This document shows, piece after piece, positions 27,601-36,476 of a stretch of 64,000 nucleotides of DNA (within the stretch, counting starts at the first letter, position 1; each line of letters begins with the position of its first letter). Position numbers and translations under genes: made by a program. The DNA is from Proteinivorax tanatarense (GTDB lineage Bacteria; Bacillota; Proteinivoracia; Proteinivoracales; Proteinivoracaceae), in assembly GCF_040267685.1 (NCBI RefSeq), contig NZ_CP158367.1:1674001-1738000 (forward strand). The letters run 5' to 3'. The notes beneath the pieces are model-generated. The model was not told where the DNA came from. It made no database searches and saw only the letters and a list, made by a program, of their open reading frames with translations.

Positions 27601-28453
27601 CGTACCCCCCCTTTTTAAATCCAATATTCAGCTGAATTTCACCCAGCTCGGATTGGGCAACCATGCTTTTTACTTCAATATTTGCATTAGATATTGTTAA
27701 TGACTCGCCATGCAGCACCGTAGGCGGTGCCACTCTCAAATTATACAGCTTGTTTTTTCTATTAAGCATGGAACAGGCGTTTCCTCCAACTACATTGGCA
27801 AATTCACCCATAAAGGCCATTAATTCATCTTGGTTTTTTGTCTCCCGCTTTAGGACTAAATTAGATATCTTGTTTGCTGTTTGATGGGACATATCTAGTA
27901 CCATTCTTCCAGAACAACTCCCAATTATCCCTACAACGACAGTTACTCCTCTTGAATTCATCTCTAAAGATTTATTTTTACACTCTTCTACTTGTGGTAG
28001 TATTTTAGCAAATCTATTTAGATTATCTAAAAAACTTTCTTTAAAAACATTATAATAACTGTTTTGTAACTCCAAAAAGATTTTTTCATCTTGTAAAACC
28101 GAATCTATGGCTGTTTTAAGCTCTTCAGGGTCAACTGGCTTTTGTACAAATCCTGATATTTTATGCTGTTTTGCTTTTTTTTCAATTACATCATCTTTCA
28201 TAGAGCTTACCATAATAACTTTAATGTCATTATTTATTTTATGAATTTCTCTTGTACACTCAAAACCATCAGTTCCAGGTATTGTAATATCCATGGTCAC
28301 TAGGTCAGGTGTATTGTTTTTTACAAACTCAATGGTTTCTTCCAATGATCCTGCTTCACCTATTACCTGATGCCCCAAATCTGTAATTATGTCTCTTAAA
28401 ACACTTACTGAAAAAGGTGAATCATCTACAACTAATATTTTTGCTTTTTCCAT
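27590..28453 (-). CDS. Response regulator receiver fused to a CheX-like domain
   Basis: 287 residues. Residues 5-120 form a receiver domain: acidic pair in VVDDSPFS, phospho-acceptor Asp55 in LVTMDITIPG, Thr/Ser in VSSMKDD and Lys104 in FVQKPVD. Residues about 125-285 are a CheX-like domain with the ExxN phosphatase motif in GEFANVVGGNACSML. Such a chimera could be a phosphatase switched by its own phosphorylation, or a phosphate sink. It is followed by a free-standing cheX that overlaps it by 11 bp. AGGAGG precedes the ATG. The kinase partner is not adjacent; cheR lies about 16 kb away in this window. Confidence 0.9.
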   Translation of the reverse strand: MEKAKILVVDDSPFSVSVLRDIITDLGHQVIGEAGSLEETIEFVKNNTPDLVTMDITIPGTDGFECTREIHKINNDIKVIMVSSMKDDVIEKKAKQHKISGFVQKPVDPEELKTAIDSVLQDEKIFLELQNSYYNVFKESFLDNLNRFAKILPQVEECKNKSLEMNSRGVTVVVGIIGSCSGRMVLDMSHQTANKISNLVLKRETKNQDELMAFMGEFANVVGGNACSMLNRKNKLYNLRVAPPTVLHGESLTISNANIEVKSMVAQSELGEIQLNIGFKKGGYDGF

Positions 28454-28610
28454 TCTGCAGCCTCCTTTTTTATCAACTCAAACATAACTAGCTATATTAC
28501 ATATTGAATAATAATTAATTATAAACCAAAGTGTAAAGAAAGTTAAGGGGAAATATAATTAAATTATAATTTTTTATCTCATAACAACTACTTTTATGAT
28601 CATTGATTTT

Positions 28611-28646
28611 AAAAAAGAAAACCCTCACAGCAAAGGGTTTCTTTTC
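28611..28646 (-). terminator. Terminator after mgtE
   Basis: AAAAGAAAACCCT pairs imperfectly with AGGGTTTCTTTT around an 8-nt loop, 60 bp past the mgtE stop. Confidence 0.65.
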
Positions 28647-28705
28647 TAAAGTAAAATTTTCATCAATGGGGTTTTCAATCAGTTGACATAGCTAATCAGC
28701 TAGTC

Positions 28706-30058
28706 CTACAGATACTCCATAAAAGTCATTGCGATGTAAAAATAAATCATCAAGCCTGTAACGTCTTTTATTGTTGTAACAAAGGGTCCAGCTGTTACTG
28801 CTGGGTCAACTCCTAATCTTACAAAAAAGATGGGTATTAAGGTTCCTATTGTCGCTGCCAATGTCACTGTACAAAACATTGCTAAGCCGACAACTACACC
28901 AAGCATAGGGTTGCCTTGCCACAATGCTGCCGCACCAGCTACTGATACTCCACAAACTATTCCCATAATCAAGCCTACTTTAAAATCTTTAAAAAAATAA
29001 CCAAACATATCTTTGGGCATAATTTCACCGGTAGCTACTCCACGGACAAATACTGTAGATGATTGAGATCCTACATTTCCTCCCATATCCATTATAACAG
29101 GAATAAATGCAGCTAAAGCTATGACACTTGCTAGAGTGTCTTCATACGAGTCTATGACAAATCCAGAGATTAGCCCTCCTAATAAACAAACAATTAACCA
29201 AGGTAACCTTGCTTTTGCTGTTGCCAGGACGCTAGCATGGACTAAACTCTCTCCTTCTTTTTCAGAAGTTCCAACTAAGTGATAAATATCTTCTGTAGTT
29301 TCTTCTTCAATAACATCCATAATATCATCTACCGTTATAATTCCTAAAAGCTTATTTTCGCTATTTACCACAGGTATAGCTAAAAAATCATACTTTTGCA
29401 CTATGCTGGCAACTTCTTCCTGGTCTGTTTCAACATTAACTGAAAGGATATTAGTACGCATTATCTGGCTTAAGGTTTCATCATCAGGAGAGGCAATTAG
29501 TTCTCTTAATGAAATTACACCCACAAGCCTTTCTTGCTCATCAACTGTGTAAAGATAATAAACTGTTTCTGCTGAAGGAGCCAGCTCTCTCAATTTGCTT
29601 AAGGCTTGTTTTACTTTGGTGGTTTCTTTAAAAGCAATATATTCGGTGGTCATAAGTCCACCAGCTGAGTCTGTAGGATAATTTAGTAGCCCAGTTACTT
29701 CATCTACATCTTCTTTGTTCATATTCTTTAAGATACTTTGAGCTTTTTGGTTTTCCAGTCCTCCTAAAAGGTCAGCAACATCATCAGAGGGCATAAAATG
29801 TAATATTTTTGCAGATCGCTTATCGGCCATTGTAGAGATTATATTAGCCTGCTCAGCTATTTCTAGCTCACCTAAAATTAGCGCAGCTTCTTCATCATTA
29901 AGAAGCTCAAATACCTCACTTTGCTCTACTGGCTCCATTTCAGTTATCATTTCCGCAATATCTTGGGGTAATATATCATCTAATATATCCGTTCGTGCTT
30001 TGTCTCTAATTTTTAGGTATCTTAAAATTTTCATCCATGCTTCTTTTTCCATTGTCAT
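28706..30058 (-). CDS. mgtE: Magnesium transporter MgtE
   Basis: 450 residues. Order of domains: cytoplasmic superhelical N domain (about 20-125, with PQDIAEMITEMEP and DDVADLLGGL), two CBS domains (about 135-255, ending in GIITVDDIMDVIEEE), a long connecting helix and five transmembrane segments with PVIMDMGGNVGSQSS, the conserved pore/Mg-site region. MgtE is a Mg2+-gated channel; the cytoplasmic part closes it at high internal Mg2+. An M-box riboswitch in the leader adds control of expression by the same ion. The ATG at 30058 is preceded by AGGGGTG; a GTG at 30067 overlaps that ribosome site. Confidence 0.96.
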   Translation of the reverse strand: MTMEKEAWMKILRYLKIRDKARTDILDDILPQDIAEMITEMEPVEQSEVFELLNDEEAALILGELEIAEQANIISTMADKRSAKILHFMPSDDVADLLGGLENQKAQSILKNMNKEDVDEVTGLLNYPTDSAGGLMTTEYIAFKETTKVKQALSKLRELAPSAETVYYLYTVDEQERLVGVISLRELIASPDDETLSQIMRTNILSVNVETDQEEVASIVQKYDFLAIPVVNSENKLLGIITVDDIMDVIEEETTEDIYHLVGTSEKEGESLVHASVLATAKARLPWLIVCLLGGLISGFVIDSYEDTLASVIALAAFIPVIMDMGGNVGSQSSTVFVRGVATGEIMPKDMFGYFFKDFKVGLIMGIVCGVSVAGAAALWQGNPMLGVVVGLAMFCTVTLAATIGTLIPIFFVRLGVDPAVTAGPFVTTIKDVTGLMIYFYIAMTFMEYL

Positions 30059-30208
30059 TGTTATCACCCCTGTTTTGTGTTATAAAGTCAAACTTCAATA
30101 AATAGGGTTTTTGCCCCAACGATCACAGTTAAAGCAATAGAGATAATACTAGCCCCGCTTTCATTTTGAATTCTCAAAATTTATAAATTGGGGTACAACC
30201 ACTTAGCC

Positions 30209-30430
30209 AAAAACAAAGCCTTCCTCAAAAAGAGAGGAAGGCATAAAGGCGCTATTGTAGCGTGCACCTACCTCATACGTTTGGGCTTTGACACTATATG
30301 ACGTAGAGCTTGTGCTCAGCTGTGTTAAGCATGCCTTATTTCGGCAGTGCCTGTTCTACCCATTGGCGTCTCTGGACATTTCTGGGCAACAGCCTATGTT
30401 CATATAGTAGCCTCACCTAACGAGATACTA
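30209..30430 (-). ncRNA. M-box (Mg2+-sensing) riboswitch with terminator, upstream of mgtE
   Basis: On the minus strand the leader contains conserved M-box text in order: GTTAGGTGAGGCT, CAGGCTGT-like pairing, GCCCAGAAATGTCCAGAG, ACGCCAATGGGTAGA, AGGCACTGCCG, AATAAGGCATGCTTAACA and GGTGCACGCTACAATAG. An intrinsic terminator follows (GCCTTCCTC with GAGGAAGGC, 30218-30242, then T-rich). The M-box class is established as a Mg2+ sensor that favours termination when Mg2+ is plentiful; the aptamer ends just before the terminator as that model needs. Confidence 0.93.
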
Positions 30431-30445
30431 TTTTAGTATGCTTAT

Positions 30446-30474
30446 AGTCTAAATCGAATTTAGTACAATGTCAA
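30446..30474 (-). promoter_or_regulatory. Sigma-A-type promoter of the M-box/mgtE transcript
   Basis: TTGACA (30469-30474) and TAGACT (30446-30451) with a 17-bp spacer on the minus strand. The -35 lies immediately past the stop codon of the primase-helicase gene, so the mgtE transcript starts right at its end. Confidence 0.75.
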
Positions 30475-30475
30475 C

Positions 30476-32989
30476 CTAGTTTGGCATATTTTTTTCTAGA
30501 GATTCCCCAGCAGGATCTATAAACCTTAAATAACGGTCATCAAATACAAGGGTGGCAATTCCAGTTTTACCAGTTCTATTTTTAGCAACTATTACTTCGG
30601 TGTCATTTTCTTTACCTTCAGCCTTAGCTTCTTCTAAAGCTTCTACACTTACCCTTGCATGCCTATATAAAAACACAATCATATCGGCAAATTCTTCAAT
30701 ATTACCAGATTCCCTTAGGTCTGAAACTTGAGGTCGCTTATCTTGCCTTTGGCTATAGTTTCGATTTATTTGAGAAAGAAGAATAATTGGCACATCCAGC
30801 TCTGAAGCTAGATTCCTAAGCTGTAGTACTATATCACCCACTGCTCGGGAGGTAGTTTGCGTCCCATTTTCAGGTATTGATATTGTCTGCAAGTAGTCAA
30901 TAACAACAAGACCTAAACCACCCATTTGAGCCTTCATACGACGTAGTCTTGCTCTTATTTGAGATACATTTATCCCTCTTTGGTCACTTACCCGTAAAGG
31001 CAAATCGTACAATAAGTTAAGTTTTTCTGTAAACTCATTAAATTGCTCATCAGACAAGTCACCTTGTTCGTACTTTTGCGAATCTATTCTAAGCTCTTGG
31101 ATTATCAATCTATCCATTACTTCTTCTGCACTCATCTCTAAACTAACAAAAGCTACCGGCAAGTTTCTCTTTAAGACATTGCGTACAAGGTTAAGACTAA
31201 ACGCTGTCTTACCTGTTGAAGTTGCTGCTGCTAGTATTATTAGGTGTTTATTTTTAAACCCATTAGTAAGGTCATCTAAAGACATATACCCTGTCATCAG
31301 TCCTCTCGGAGCCATGCCCTCTTTCCTTTTTACGTACTCTTCCAGTCTGTTAGCAAGAAGTTCGTTGGTATTAAAAATTGACTTATTGCTACCTCCCATA
31401 TCTGTAGCTTGAAATATTACTTCTTGAGCCTTGGATTGAAGAGAGTCTACACTTTCTTTTTCATTTGTACTCACTATTGTCTCAATTTCTTCAGCCGCTT
31501 TTATTAAGTTTCTCTTTGAATTTAACTCAAATAGAACATTAACAGCTTTTTGCAGTTCATCTGCTGGAGGAATATTATCAGTCAACTTTTTGTATAGTTC
31601 TTCTCCATTTTGCAGCGATTGATCTTTCATAATATCTAAATATAAGTTAAACTTTGTTACTTCTCCCGTTGATTGATATTGCTCGAAAACTTTTTGAAAA
31701 AGCAAACGGTTTGTGTTGTTGTAAAAAAGTTCAGGTGTTAACGTATCTGCGACTTCATCTAGCTTTTTAGGGTGCTCCAACAATATTCCTAGAACCTTTT
31801 GTTCAGCTAACAAATCGTTTGGTAATTCCTTAGAAAGACCTAAATGTTCCATTATTTGCAGCCTGGGTTTTCCCCAGCGCATTTCTAAATAATTTATTAA
31901 ATTTTCTAGTATCATTACATCATATACGTTGTTATTTACATAATCCTTAGCTACAATATACTCTTTTTCCGCAGAACTTTGGTCATTTAACAATTGCTTT
32001 AAAATTATATAGTCTGCACTTTTATGCTCTGCTAAAACTTCCCTTAAAGCCTGCTCTCCTTCTGCCATTAAAACATCGTTGGGGTCTTTATGTTCTGATG
32101 AAAGAGTGGCCACTCGAATATCTAGTTTAGAATCTACTTCATATAATGTTTTTTTGTTTTTCGCTACGCTTTTTAAACCAGTACTATCGTTATCAGGAAC
32201 AAGTACCACCGTCTTATCTTTTTTACACAGACGTGATATTATCTGAGCTTGCTCCGTAGTCATAGAATCTTTCATCACACCTACTACAGCTTTGATACCA
32301 CTTTGCCATAAGCTTATAACATCAAAGTATCCTTCAACCACGTAAAGACTATCATCTATATTTTTACGCGCATTATGAAGGTTATATAGAAGTTCAGCTT
32401 TGTTAAATACTTCGTCATTGCGGGAATTTTTGTATTTAGGTTCTACCCCGTCATCTAAAAATCGCCTACTGAACCCGACGACTTTTCCAAATCCATCGTG
32501 AATAGGGATGACTACAGAATTGTCAGAACTTGAATAGCCTAAGTCAAAGTCTTTAATGGTTTCAATAGAAAAACCACGCCCTTGTAAATACTTTTTCCCT
32601 GTGTTTTCAGTTTCAACTAACTGCTTTTGTGTGGTTTGTACCTGGCTTTGATTTTGCTTTACTCTAGCTCTTTTCTTTCTATACTTAGCTGGGTCTACAG
32701 ACTTAACCTCTATACCTGCTTTTTCTGATAAAAATTGCATAGCTTCGCTAAAGTCATAATTATAGTAATCTTTAACAAACTCTATAACACTTCCTCCTGC
32801 TTTACAGCCAAAGCAGTAAAAACTCTGGGTTTCTTCATAGACCGTTAGCGAAGGGGTATCTTTATCATCATGAAGTACACATTTCCCCTGGTGCAAATTC
32901 CCTTTACGTTGTAAATCTGTATACTCACCTATAAAATCAATTATATTAACTTTTTCTTTGACTGCGTTAATTGCTGATTCTATATCCAT
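30476..32989 (-). CDS. DnaG-type primase fused to DnaB-type replicative helicase
   Basis: 837 residues joining two normally separate replication enzymes. Residues 1-100: DnaG zinc-binding domain with the CHC2 ligands Cys37, His40, Cys59, Cys62. Residues about 130-320: primase catalytic core, with VVIPIHDGFGKVVGFSRR, PKYKNSRNDEVFNKAELLY, the TOPRIM Glu219 in VVEGYFDVISLW and the metal-binding DND at 266-268. Residues about 390-495: DnaB N-terminal domain. Residues about 560-835: RecA-like helicase motor with Walker A ATSTGKT ending at 595, SLEMS at 616, Walker B VVIDYLQ and ESGNIEEFADMIVFLYRH. All catalytic motifs look intact. It should prime and unwind DNA as one hexamer, analogous to phage T7 gp4 but built from complete bacterial parts. 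The upstream genes are a DnaI-like loader (17 bp away) and a DnaB/DnaD-like initiator. No phage genes adjoin. The start is ATG with GGGGT upstream. Confidence 0.92.
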   Translation of the reverse strand: MDIESAINAVKEKVNIIDFIGEYTDLQRKGNLHQGKCVLHDDKDTPSLTVYEETQSFYCFGCKAGGSVIEFVKDYYNYDFSEAMQFLSEKAGIEVKSVDPAKYRKKRARVKQNQSQVQTTQKQLVETENTGKKYLQGRGFSIETIKDFDLGYSSSDNSVVIPIHDGFGKVVGFSRRFLDDGVEPKYKNSRNDEVFNKAELLYNLHNARKNIDDSLYVVEGYFDVISLWQSGIKAVVGVMKDSMTTEQAQIISRLCKKDKTVVLVPDNDSTGLKSVAKNKKTLYEVDSKLDIRVATLSSEHKDPNDVLMAEGEQALREVLAEHKSADYIILKQLLNDQSSAEKEYIVAKDYVNNNVYDVMILENLINYLEMRWGKPRLQIMEHLGLSKELPNDLLAEQKVLGILLEHPKKLDEVADTLTPELFYNNTNRLLFQKVFEQYQSTGEVTKFNLYLDIMKDQSLQNGEELYKKLTDNIPPADELQKAVNVLFELNSKRNLIKAAEEIETIVSTNEKESVDSLQSKAQEVIFQATDMGGSNKSIFNTNELLANRLEEYVKRKEGMAPRGLMTGYMSLDDLTNGFKNKHLIILAAATSTGKTAFSLNLVRNVLKRNLPVAFVSLEMSAEEVMDRLIIQELRIDSQKYEQGDLSDEQFNEFTEKLNLLYDLPLRVSDQRGINVSQIRARLRRMKAQMGGLGLVVIDYLQTISIPENGTQTTSRAVGDIVLQLRNLASELDVPIILLSQINRNYSQRQDKRPQVSDLRESGNIEEFADMIVFLYRHARVSVEALEEAKAEGKENDTEVIVAKNRTGKTGIATLVFDDRYLRFIDPAGESLEKNMPN

Positions 32990-33006
32990 TATTACCCCTC
33001 CTTTCC

Positions 33007-34008
33007 TTAGCTAGGACTTCTTAAATTTCCCGTAAGTTCTAATATTTTACTGGTTTCAATACATCTCCAGATAACTCTTTCACCGTAAAGGTCATTTCGT
33101 GCTCGTTCTTCTAACTCTGTTAGTGTAAAATTTGAAGTTACTATGGTGGGCAGTAAGTTACGATATCTAGTGTCTATTATTTGTCCTAAATGTTTTTGGG
33201 AAAATTCTGTATTTTTTTCCATACCTAAATCATCTAATAGCAGCACCGGAACCGTGGTTATTTTGCGTAAAATTTGTCCTTCTGTTTCCCCTTCTTCTTT
33301 ACCATATGTTTGACGAATCCGATCTAATAAATCAGCATAGACAATGTAGTTAACTGAAATTCCTTTTTGTAATAGATGATTAGCTATGCAACCTAACAAA
33401 TATGTTTTACCTCCCCCTGTCTTTCCATAAATATATAAACCATGGGGGAAAGTTTTACTGTCGTTGTAGTTTTGAATAAGCTTATTTAGGTATATCTTTG
33501 TTTCATTATACATGGTCAATGCATTATCTCGATCTTCTTTATTATAGAGGCTAAAATCTGCCTTATTAAAGGTAGCATTAACTAACTTAGGTGGTAGTCC
33601 TGCTGACTTTTGTTTTAGTATCATATTATTTTTTTTATTACATGTACATAGTTGTACTTGCTTTTCATTATAAATTTTTCCGCTATCTTTACATTTTGAG
33701 CACTGCCAATTAGGTTCTTTATAGTTAGTTGATATGGAGTATTTGGCTAAATACTGCTGCTTTTGATTTATTGCTTTGGAAAGCTCTGTCCTCATCTTAT
33801 CTAAATCTGCTACTTTTTCTCCTTTAAACTTTTTTGCCAAGTTATTGGCTATCTTACTTTGTAATATGCCAATTCTATCATCTAACTTTTCTAGTAAAGG
33901 GTGAGATTTATATAGGTTTTCTAGAAACTTTTTATGTTTTCTTTGGGCAACTAGTTTTGAAGAATAGTTATCATTATCAAGCAATTCTAGATAAGGATTT
34001 TTTTCCAT
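33007..34008 (-). CDS. dnaI: DnaI/DnaC-like helicase loader (AAA+ ATPase)
   Basis: 333 residues. The N-terminal half is helical and contains a zinc knuckle (CSKCKDSGKIYNEKQVQLCTC near 103-123), as in Bacillus DnaI. The AAA+ domain follows: Walker A YGKTGGGKT near 195, Walker B VLLLDDLG near 256, sensor-1 Asn in IVTSNFT and an arginine-finger region ERVIWRC. DnaI-type proteins load the hexameric helicase onto DNA during initiation and restart. The ribosome site AGGAGGT overlaps the stop codon of the preceding DnaB/DnaD-like gene. Its natural client here is presumably the fused primase-helicase encoded next. Confidence 0.9.
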   Translation of the reverse strand: MEKNPYLELLDNDNYSSKLVAQRKHKKFLENLYKSHPLLEKLDDRIGILQSKIANNLAKKFKGEKVADLDKMRTELSKAINQKQQYLAKYSISTNYKEPNWQCSKCKDSGKIYNEKQVQLCTCNKKNNMILKQKSAGLPPKLVNATFNKADFSLYNKEDRDNALTMYNETKIYLNKLIQNYNDSKTFPHGLYIYGKTGGGKTYLLGCIANHLLQKGISVNYIVYADLLDRIRQTYGKEEGETEGQILRKITTVPVLLLDDLGMEKNTEFSQKHLGQIIDTRYRNLLPTIVTSNFTLTELEERARNDLYGERVIWRCIETSKILELTGNLRSPS

Positions 34009-34010
34009 TT

Positions 34011-35108
34011 TTATTTACCTCCTTTATAACTAACTTTTTTCTTTTCTATCGCTTGCTCCAACTCTGATTTTGAGTGCCGCTGACTGTACTCCTTCCCTAT
34101 CTTTGGAGAGTCAGACTTTTTATCACTATAAAACAAATTTTGCTCGACATCTTTTTTGCTGGTAACCTTCGCTTTTAATAAGTTGTTCATCCATCTATTC
34201 ATGTAAGCTACGGTTGGAGAGCCTTTACCCTTGAAAAGCCCCTTACGTATAACTTGTTTTATGCCCTCTTTAATGATATCTTCTTTTAATCCTTCTCCAT
34301 TTTCAGGGCTAATCCAACTATTAACCATCGTACGTTCTTCAGGTGTTAACGAGTCATAGTCTTTATTTAGTTCTTTTTCCACCATGCGGTAAATTTGCCA
34401 GTTTCGTTTAAAAGCTTCATCTTTTGCGTATAAGTCTTTAAAGGTTTTAATACCCTTTAATTGCCAGTCTTTTACTATCTTATCTGTATAATTGCTAGGG
34501 CATCCTCTTATTCCAGAAAACTGAATTTTCTTTTTTGTTCTTCTTATAAGCTCTTCCATTAGCTCCACATCTTGGATTTGCTCAAACCAGTAATCAAATT
34601 TTTGCCGCAGCTCTTTGGTTCCTATAAAATTGCATTCTGACATAAATCTTGCCACCAGTTCATCTTCTTTTTGAGCAACAGTAAGATGATTGGTGTGTTG
34701 AGGCAAAGTTTGTTCATTTTTATCTATTTCATTTTTGGGGATTTCTTCAAAGTAGTCATCTAAGAGAGTGAAGAAGCGCTTTTTAGTTTCTATTTCAATT
34801 TGTTCATTATCCTTTACAAACTTAATAAACTGGTCAGTAGCCATGGGCTCTTTTAAAACCAGTTTATTTTCTTCCTTATCTAGGAGCTTGTATTTTTTTA
34901 ATAAATTTAAAGATGTTTTGCCAGTACTTTCACGCATTTGTAGCTGTAAATATAAATCCTTAATTGATATAGATTTTTTATTATCTATACAATGCTTTAA
35001 GTATATCCATAATGATATAGCTTCAAAACCAATCAGTGGTGCATATAATTCCAAAAGTTGATGTTTTACTATGGTATCTTTTTTTACATTTCCTTCTATA
35101 ATAAACAC
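34011..35108 (-). CDS. DnaB/DnaD-like primosome initiation protein
   Basis: About 365 residues. An N-terminal winged-helix-like region (VKHQLLELYAPLIGFEAISLW, typical of DnaD_N) is followed by an acidic linker and DnaD/DnaB2-type domains: one bears the YxxxIxxW motif (YTDKIVKDW near 215), another ends in a related PTVAYMNRWMNNL. In Bacillus, DnaD and DnaB proteins remodel origin DNA and recruit the DnaI-helicase complex. The start is uncertain: AGGAGG is followed after 12 nt by GTG 35108, which is chosen; the frame is open to a TTG at 35138 that lies before the ribosome site. It heads the replication cluster, two bases before the loader gene. Confidence 0.85.
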   Translation of the reverse strand: MFIIEGNVKKDTIVKHQLLELYAPLIGFEAISLWIYLKHCIDNKKSISIKDLYLQLQMRESTGKTSLNLLKKYKLLDKEENKLVLKEPMATDQFIKFVKDNEQIEIETKKRFFTLLDDYFEEIPKNEIDKNEQTLPQHTNHLTVAQKEDELVARFMSECNFIGTKELRQKFDYWFEQIQDVELMEELIRRTKKKIQFSGIRGCPSNYTDKIVKDWQLKGIKTFKDLYAKDEAFKRNWQIYRMVEKELNKDYDSLTPEERTMVNSWISPENGEGLKEDIIKEGIKQVIRKGLFKGKGSPTVAYMNRWMNNLLKAKVTSKKDVEQNLFYSDKKSDSPKIGKEYSQRHSKSELEQAIEKKKVSYKGGK

Positions 35109-35175
35109 TTTTAATCTATTCCTCCTTGATATAAGCAAGGTAAATTATACATCAAATATTGACATGTGAAAAGAG

Positions 35176-36216
35176 CTAATTAGCAAAAAAGCTTTCTATC
35201 CCCTCTGCTAAAGATTGGGCTATTTTTTCAATCATATCTGAATTGGATAGCATTAATTCCTCAGTAGGGTTGGTGATAAACATAAGCTCTACTAGAGCGC
35301 CGATAAACTGGTCGCTGCTTAACACAGTAAAGTTTGCCGGGTGGATTCCTCTATCTCTTCGCTCTATATCAGTTGAAAGCTGTTCTTGCAATACTTCTGC
35401 CAGTTTCTTGTTGTTATGACCCTGAATTACATTAGGATTATAAAATGTTTCTATACCTTGTACAGAGGAAATATCACTGGCATTGTTATGTATAGAAATA
35501 AATAGATGAGCACCGAAGTCTTCCGCCATTTCTACCCTTGTCCATAAATCTTGAACATATGAAGTTGGATATGGTCTATAATCATCGCTACGGGTTAAAA
35601 GGACCTCAGCTCCTTTACTTTCTAATATTTCTTTAAGTTTTAAAGAAATATCTAAAACTACATCCTTTTCTAAAGTGCCAGTTGGACCTTGAGCCCCTCC
35701 ATCTGGGTACCCATGTCCTGGGTCTATAACAATCTTTTTTCCTTCTAAACCCCAATCTAATATCTTTATAAATATACCATCTTCATCGATGGTAACCTGA
35801 TATGGACCTAAACGTTCTAGGGGTAACGAAAAAACTATAGAGTCATCACCAATTTGTTGTACAGTTGCAACATCTGATACGTGAGTTTTTTGACTAAAAT
35901 CATACTCATGATAGACATCGGTTACACTTATTTGTAGTTTTCCATCATTAGTATGCATTTGAACATTCTCTTTCTCTAAATTAACAAACCTAAATGCTAA
36001 GACTCGATTGTTGTCAGCATCGTTTATGGTACTAAATTCAATAAAGTGGTTATGCTTATTAGACTGAATTGCATTAAGTGTAGGTAATGGTTCATTATTA
36101 GGTGTACTTATGGATTGCAAAAAAAATATTACAGTGGTGGCAAGCAAAGCCAGCACCATAAATAATGTCCTGCGACTTAATTTCTTCTTTTTATTGTTAA
36201 AAAGTTTTTGGGGCAT
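35176..36216 (-). CDS. N-acetylmuramoyl-L-alanine amidase (Amidase_3, CwlD-like)
   Basis: 346 residues with an N-terminal membrane anchor (LFMVLALLATTVIFFLQS), an AMIN-like beta-rich region (about 60-150) and an Amidase_3 catalytic domain (about 155-345). Zinc/catalytic residues are visible: His in VIDPGHGYPDGG, Glu in GTLEKDVVLDI, His in LFISIHNNASD and Glu in ALVELMFITNPTEE. It cleaves the bond between muramic acid and the peptide stem outside the membrane. The overall layout resembles CwlD, the sporulation amidase involved in cortex muramic-lactam formation, and AmiC-type enzymes; the spore genes nearby make CwlD plausible but not proven. GGAGG lies upstream of the ATG. Confidence 0.87.
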   Translation of the reverse strand: MPQKLFNNKKKKLSRRTLFMVLALLATTVIFFLQSISTPNNEPLPTLNAIQSNKHNHFIEFSTINDADNNRVLAFRFVNLEKENVQMHTNDGKLQISVTDVYHEYDFSQKTHVSDVATVQQIGDDSIVFSLPLERLGPYQVTIDEDGIFIKILDWGLEGKKIVIDPGHGYPDGGAQGPTGTLEKDVVLDISLKLKEILESKGAEVLLTRSDDYRPYPTSYVQDLWTRVEMAEDFGAHLFISIHNNASDISSVQGIETFYNPNVIQGHNNKKLAEVLQEQLSTDIERRDRGIHPANFTVLSSDQFIGALVELMFITNPTEELMLSNSDMIEKIAQSLAEGIESFFAN

Positions 36217-36306
36217 AGTCGTTCCTCCATCTTATTTCATAGATTCTTGTGTAGAATATAAAATTCGACAAATGTCTATCAAAGTCCTTTAAAAAATTAT
36301 TAATAT

Positions 36307-36337
36307 AAAAAGACTACCTTTAAAATTGGTAGTCTTA
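36307..36337 (-). terminator. Terminator downstream of the lipoprotein gene
   Basis: AAGACTACC pairs with GGTAGTCTT around a 9-nt loop, flanked by A and T/A runs; 140 bp past the stop at 36477. Confidence 0.65.
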
Positions 36338-36476
36338 AAAGATGGTATTTTAATCAGCAAAGCCTTTTTACTGTGCCAGTAGATTTTTAGCTACTACTTG
36401 CTAATTCTATACTTACAATTATTATACTTTTTCATGTAAACAAGATTTTGCAACTGGTTAATCTAAGTTAAACATT

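Noticed and set aside
30476-35108. Prophage or plasmid origin of the replication cluster
   Set aside because: No integrase, terminase, portal, partition or relaxase gene is visible on either side; neighbours are ordinary chromosomal genes. It remains possible that an older element was domesticated.
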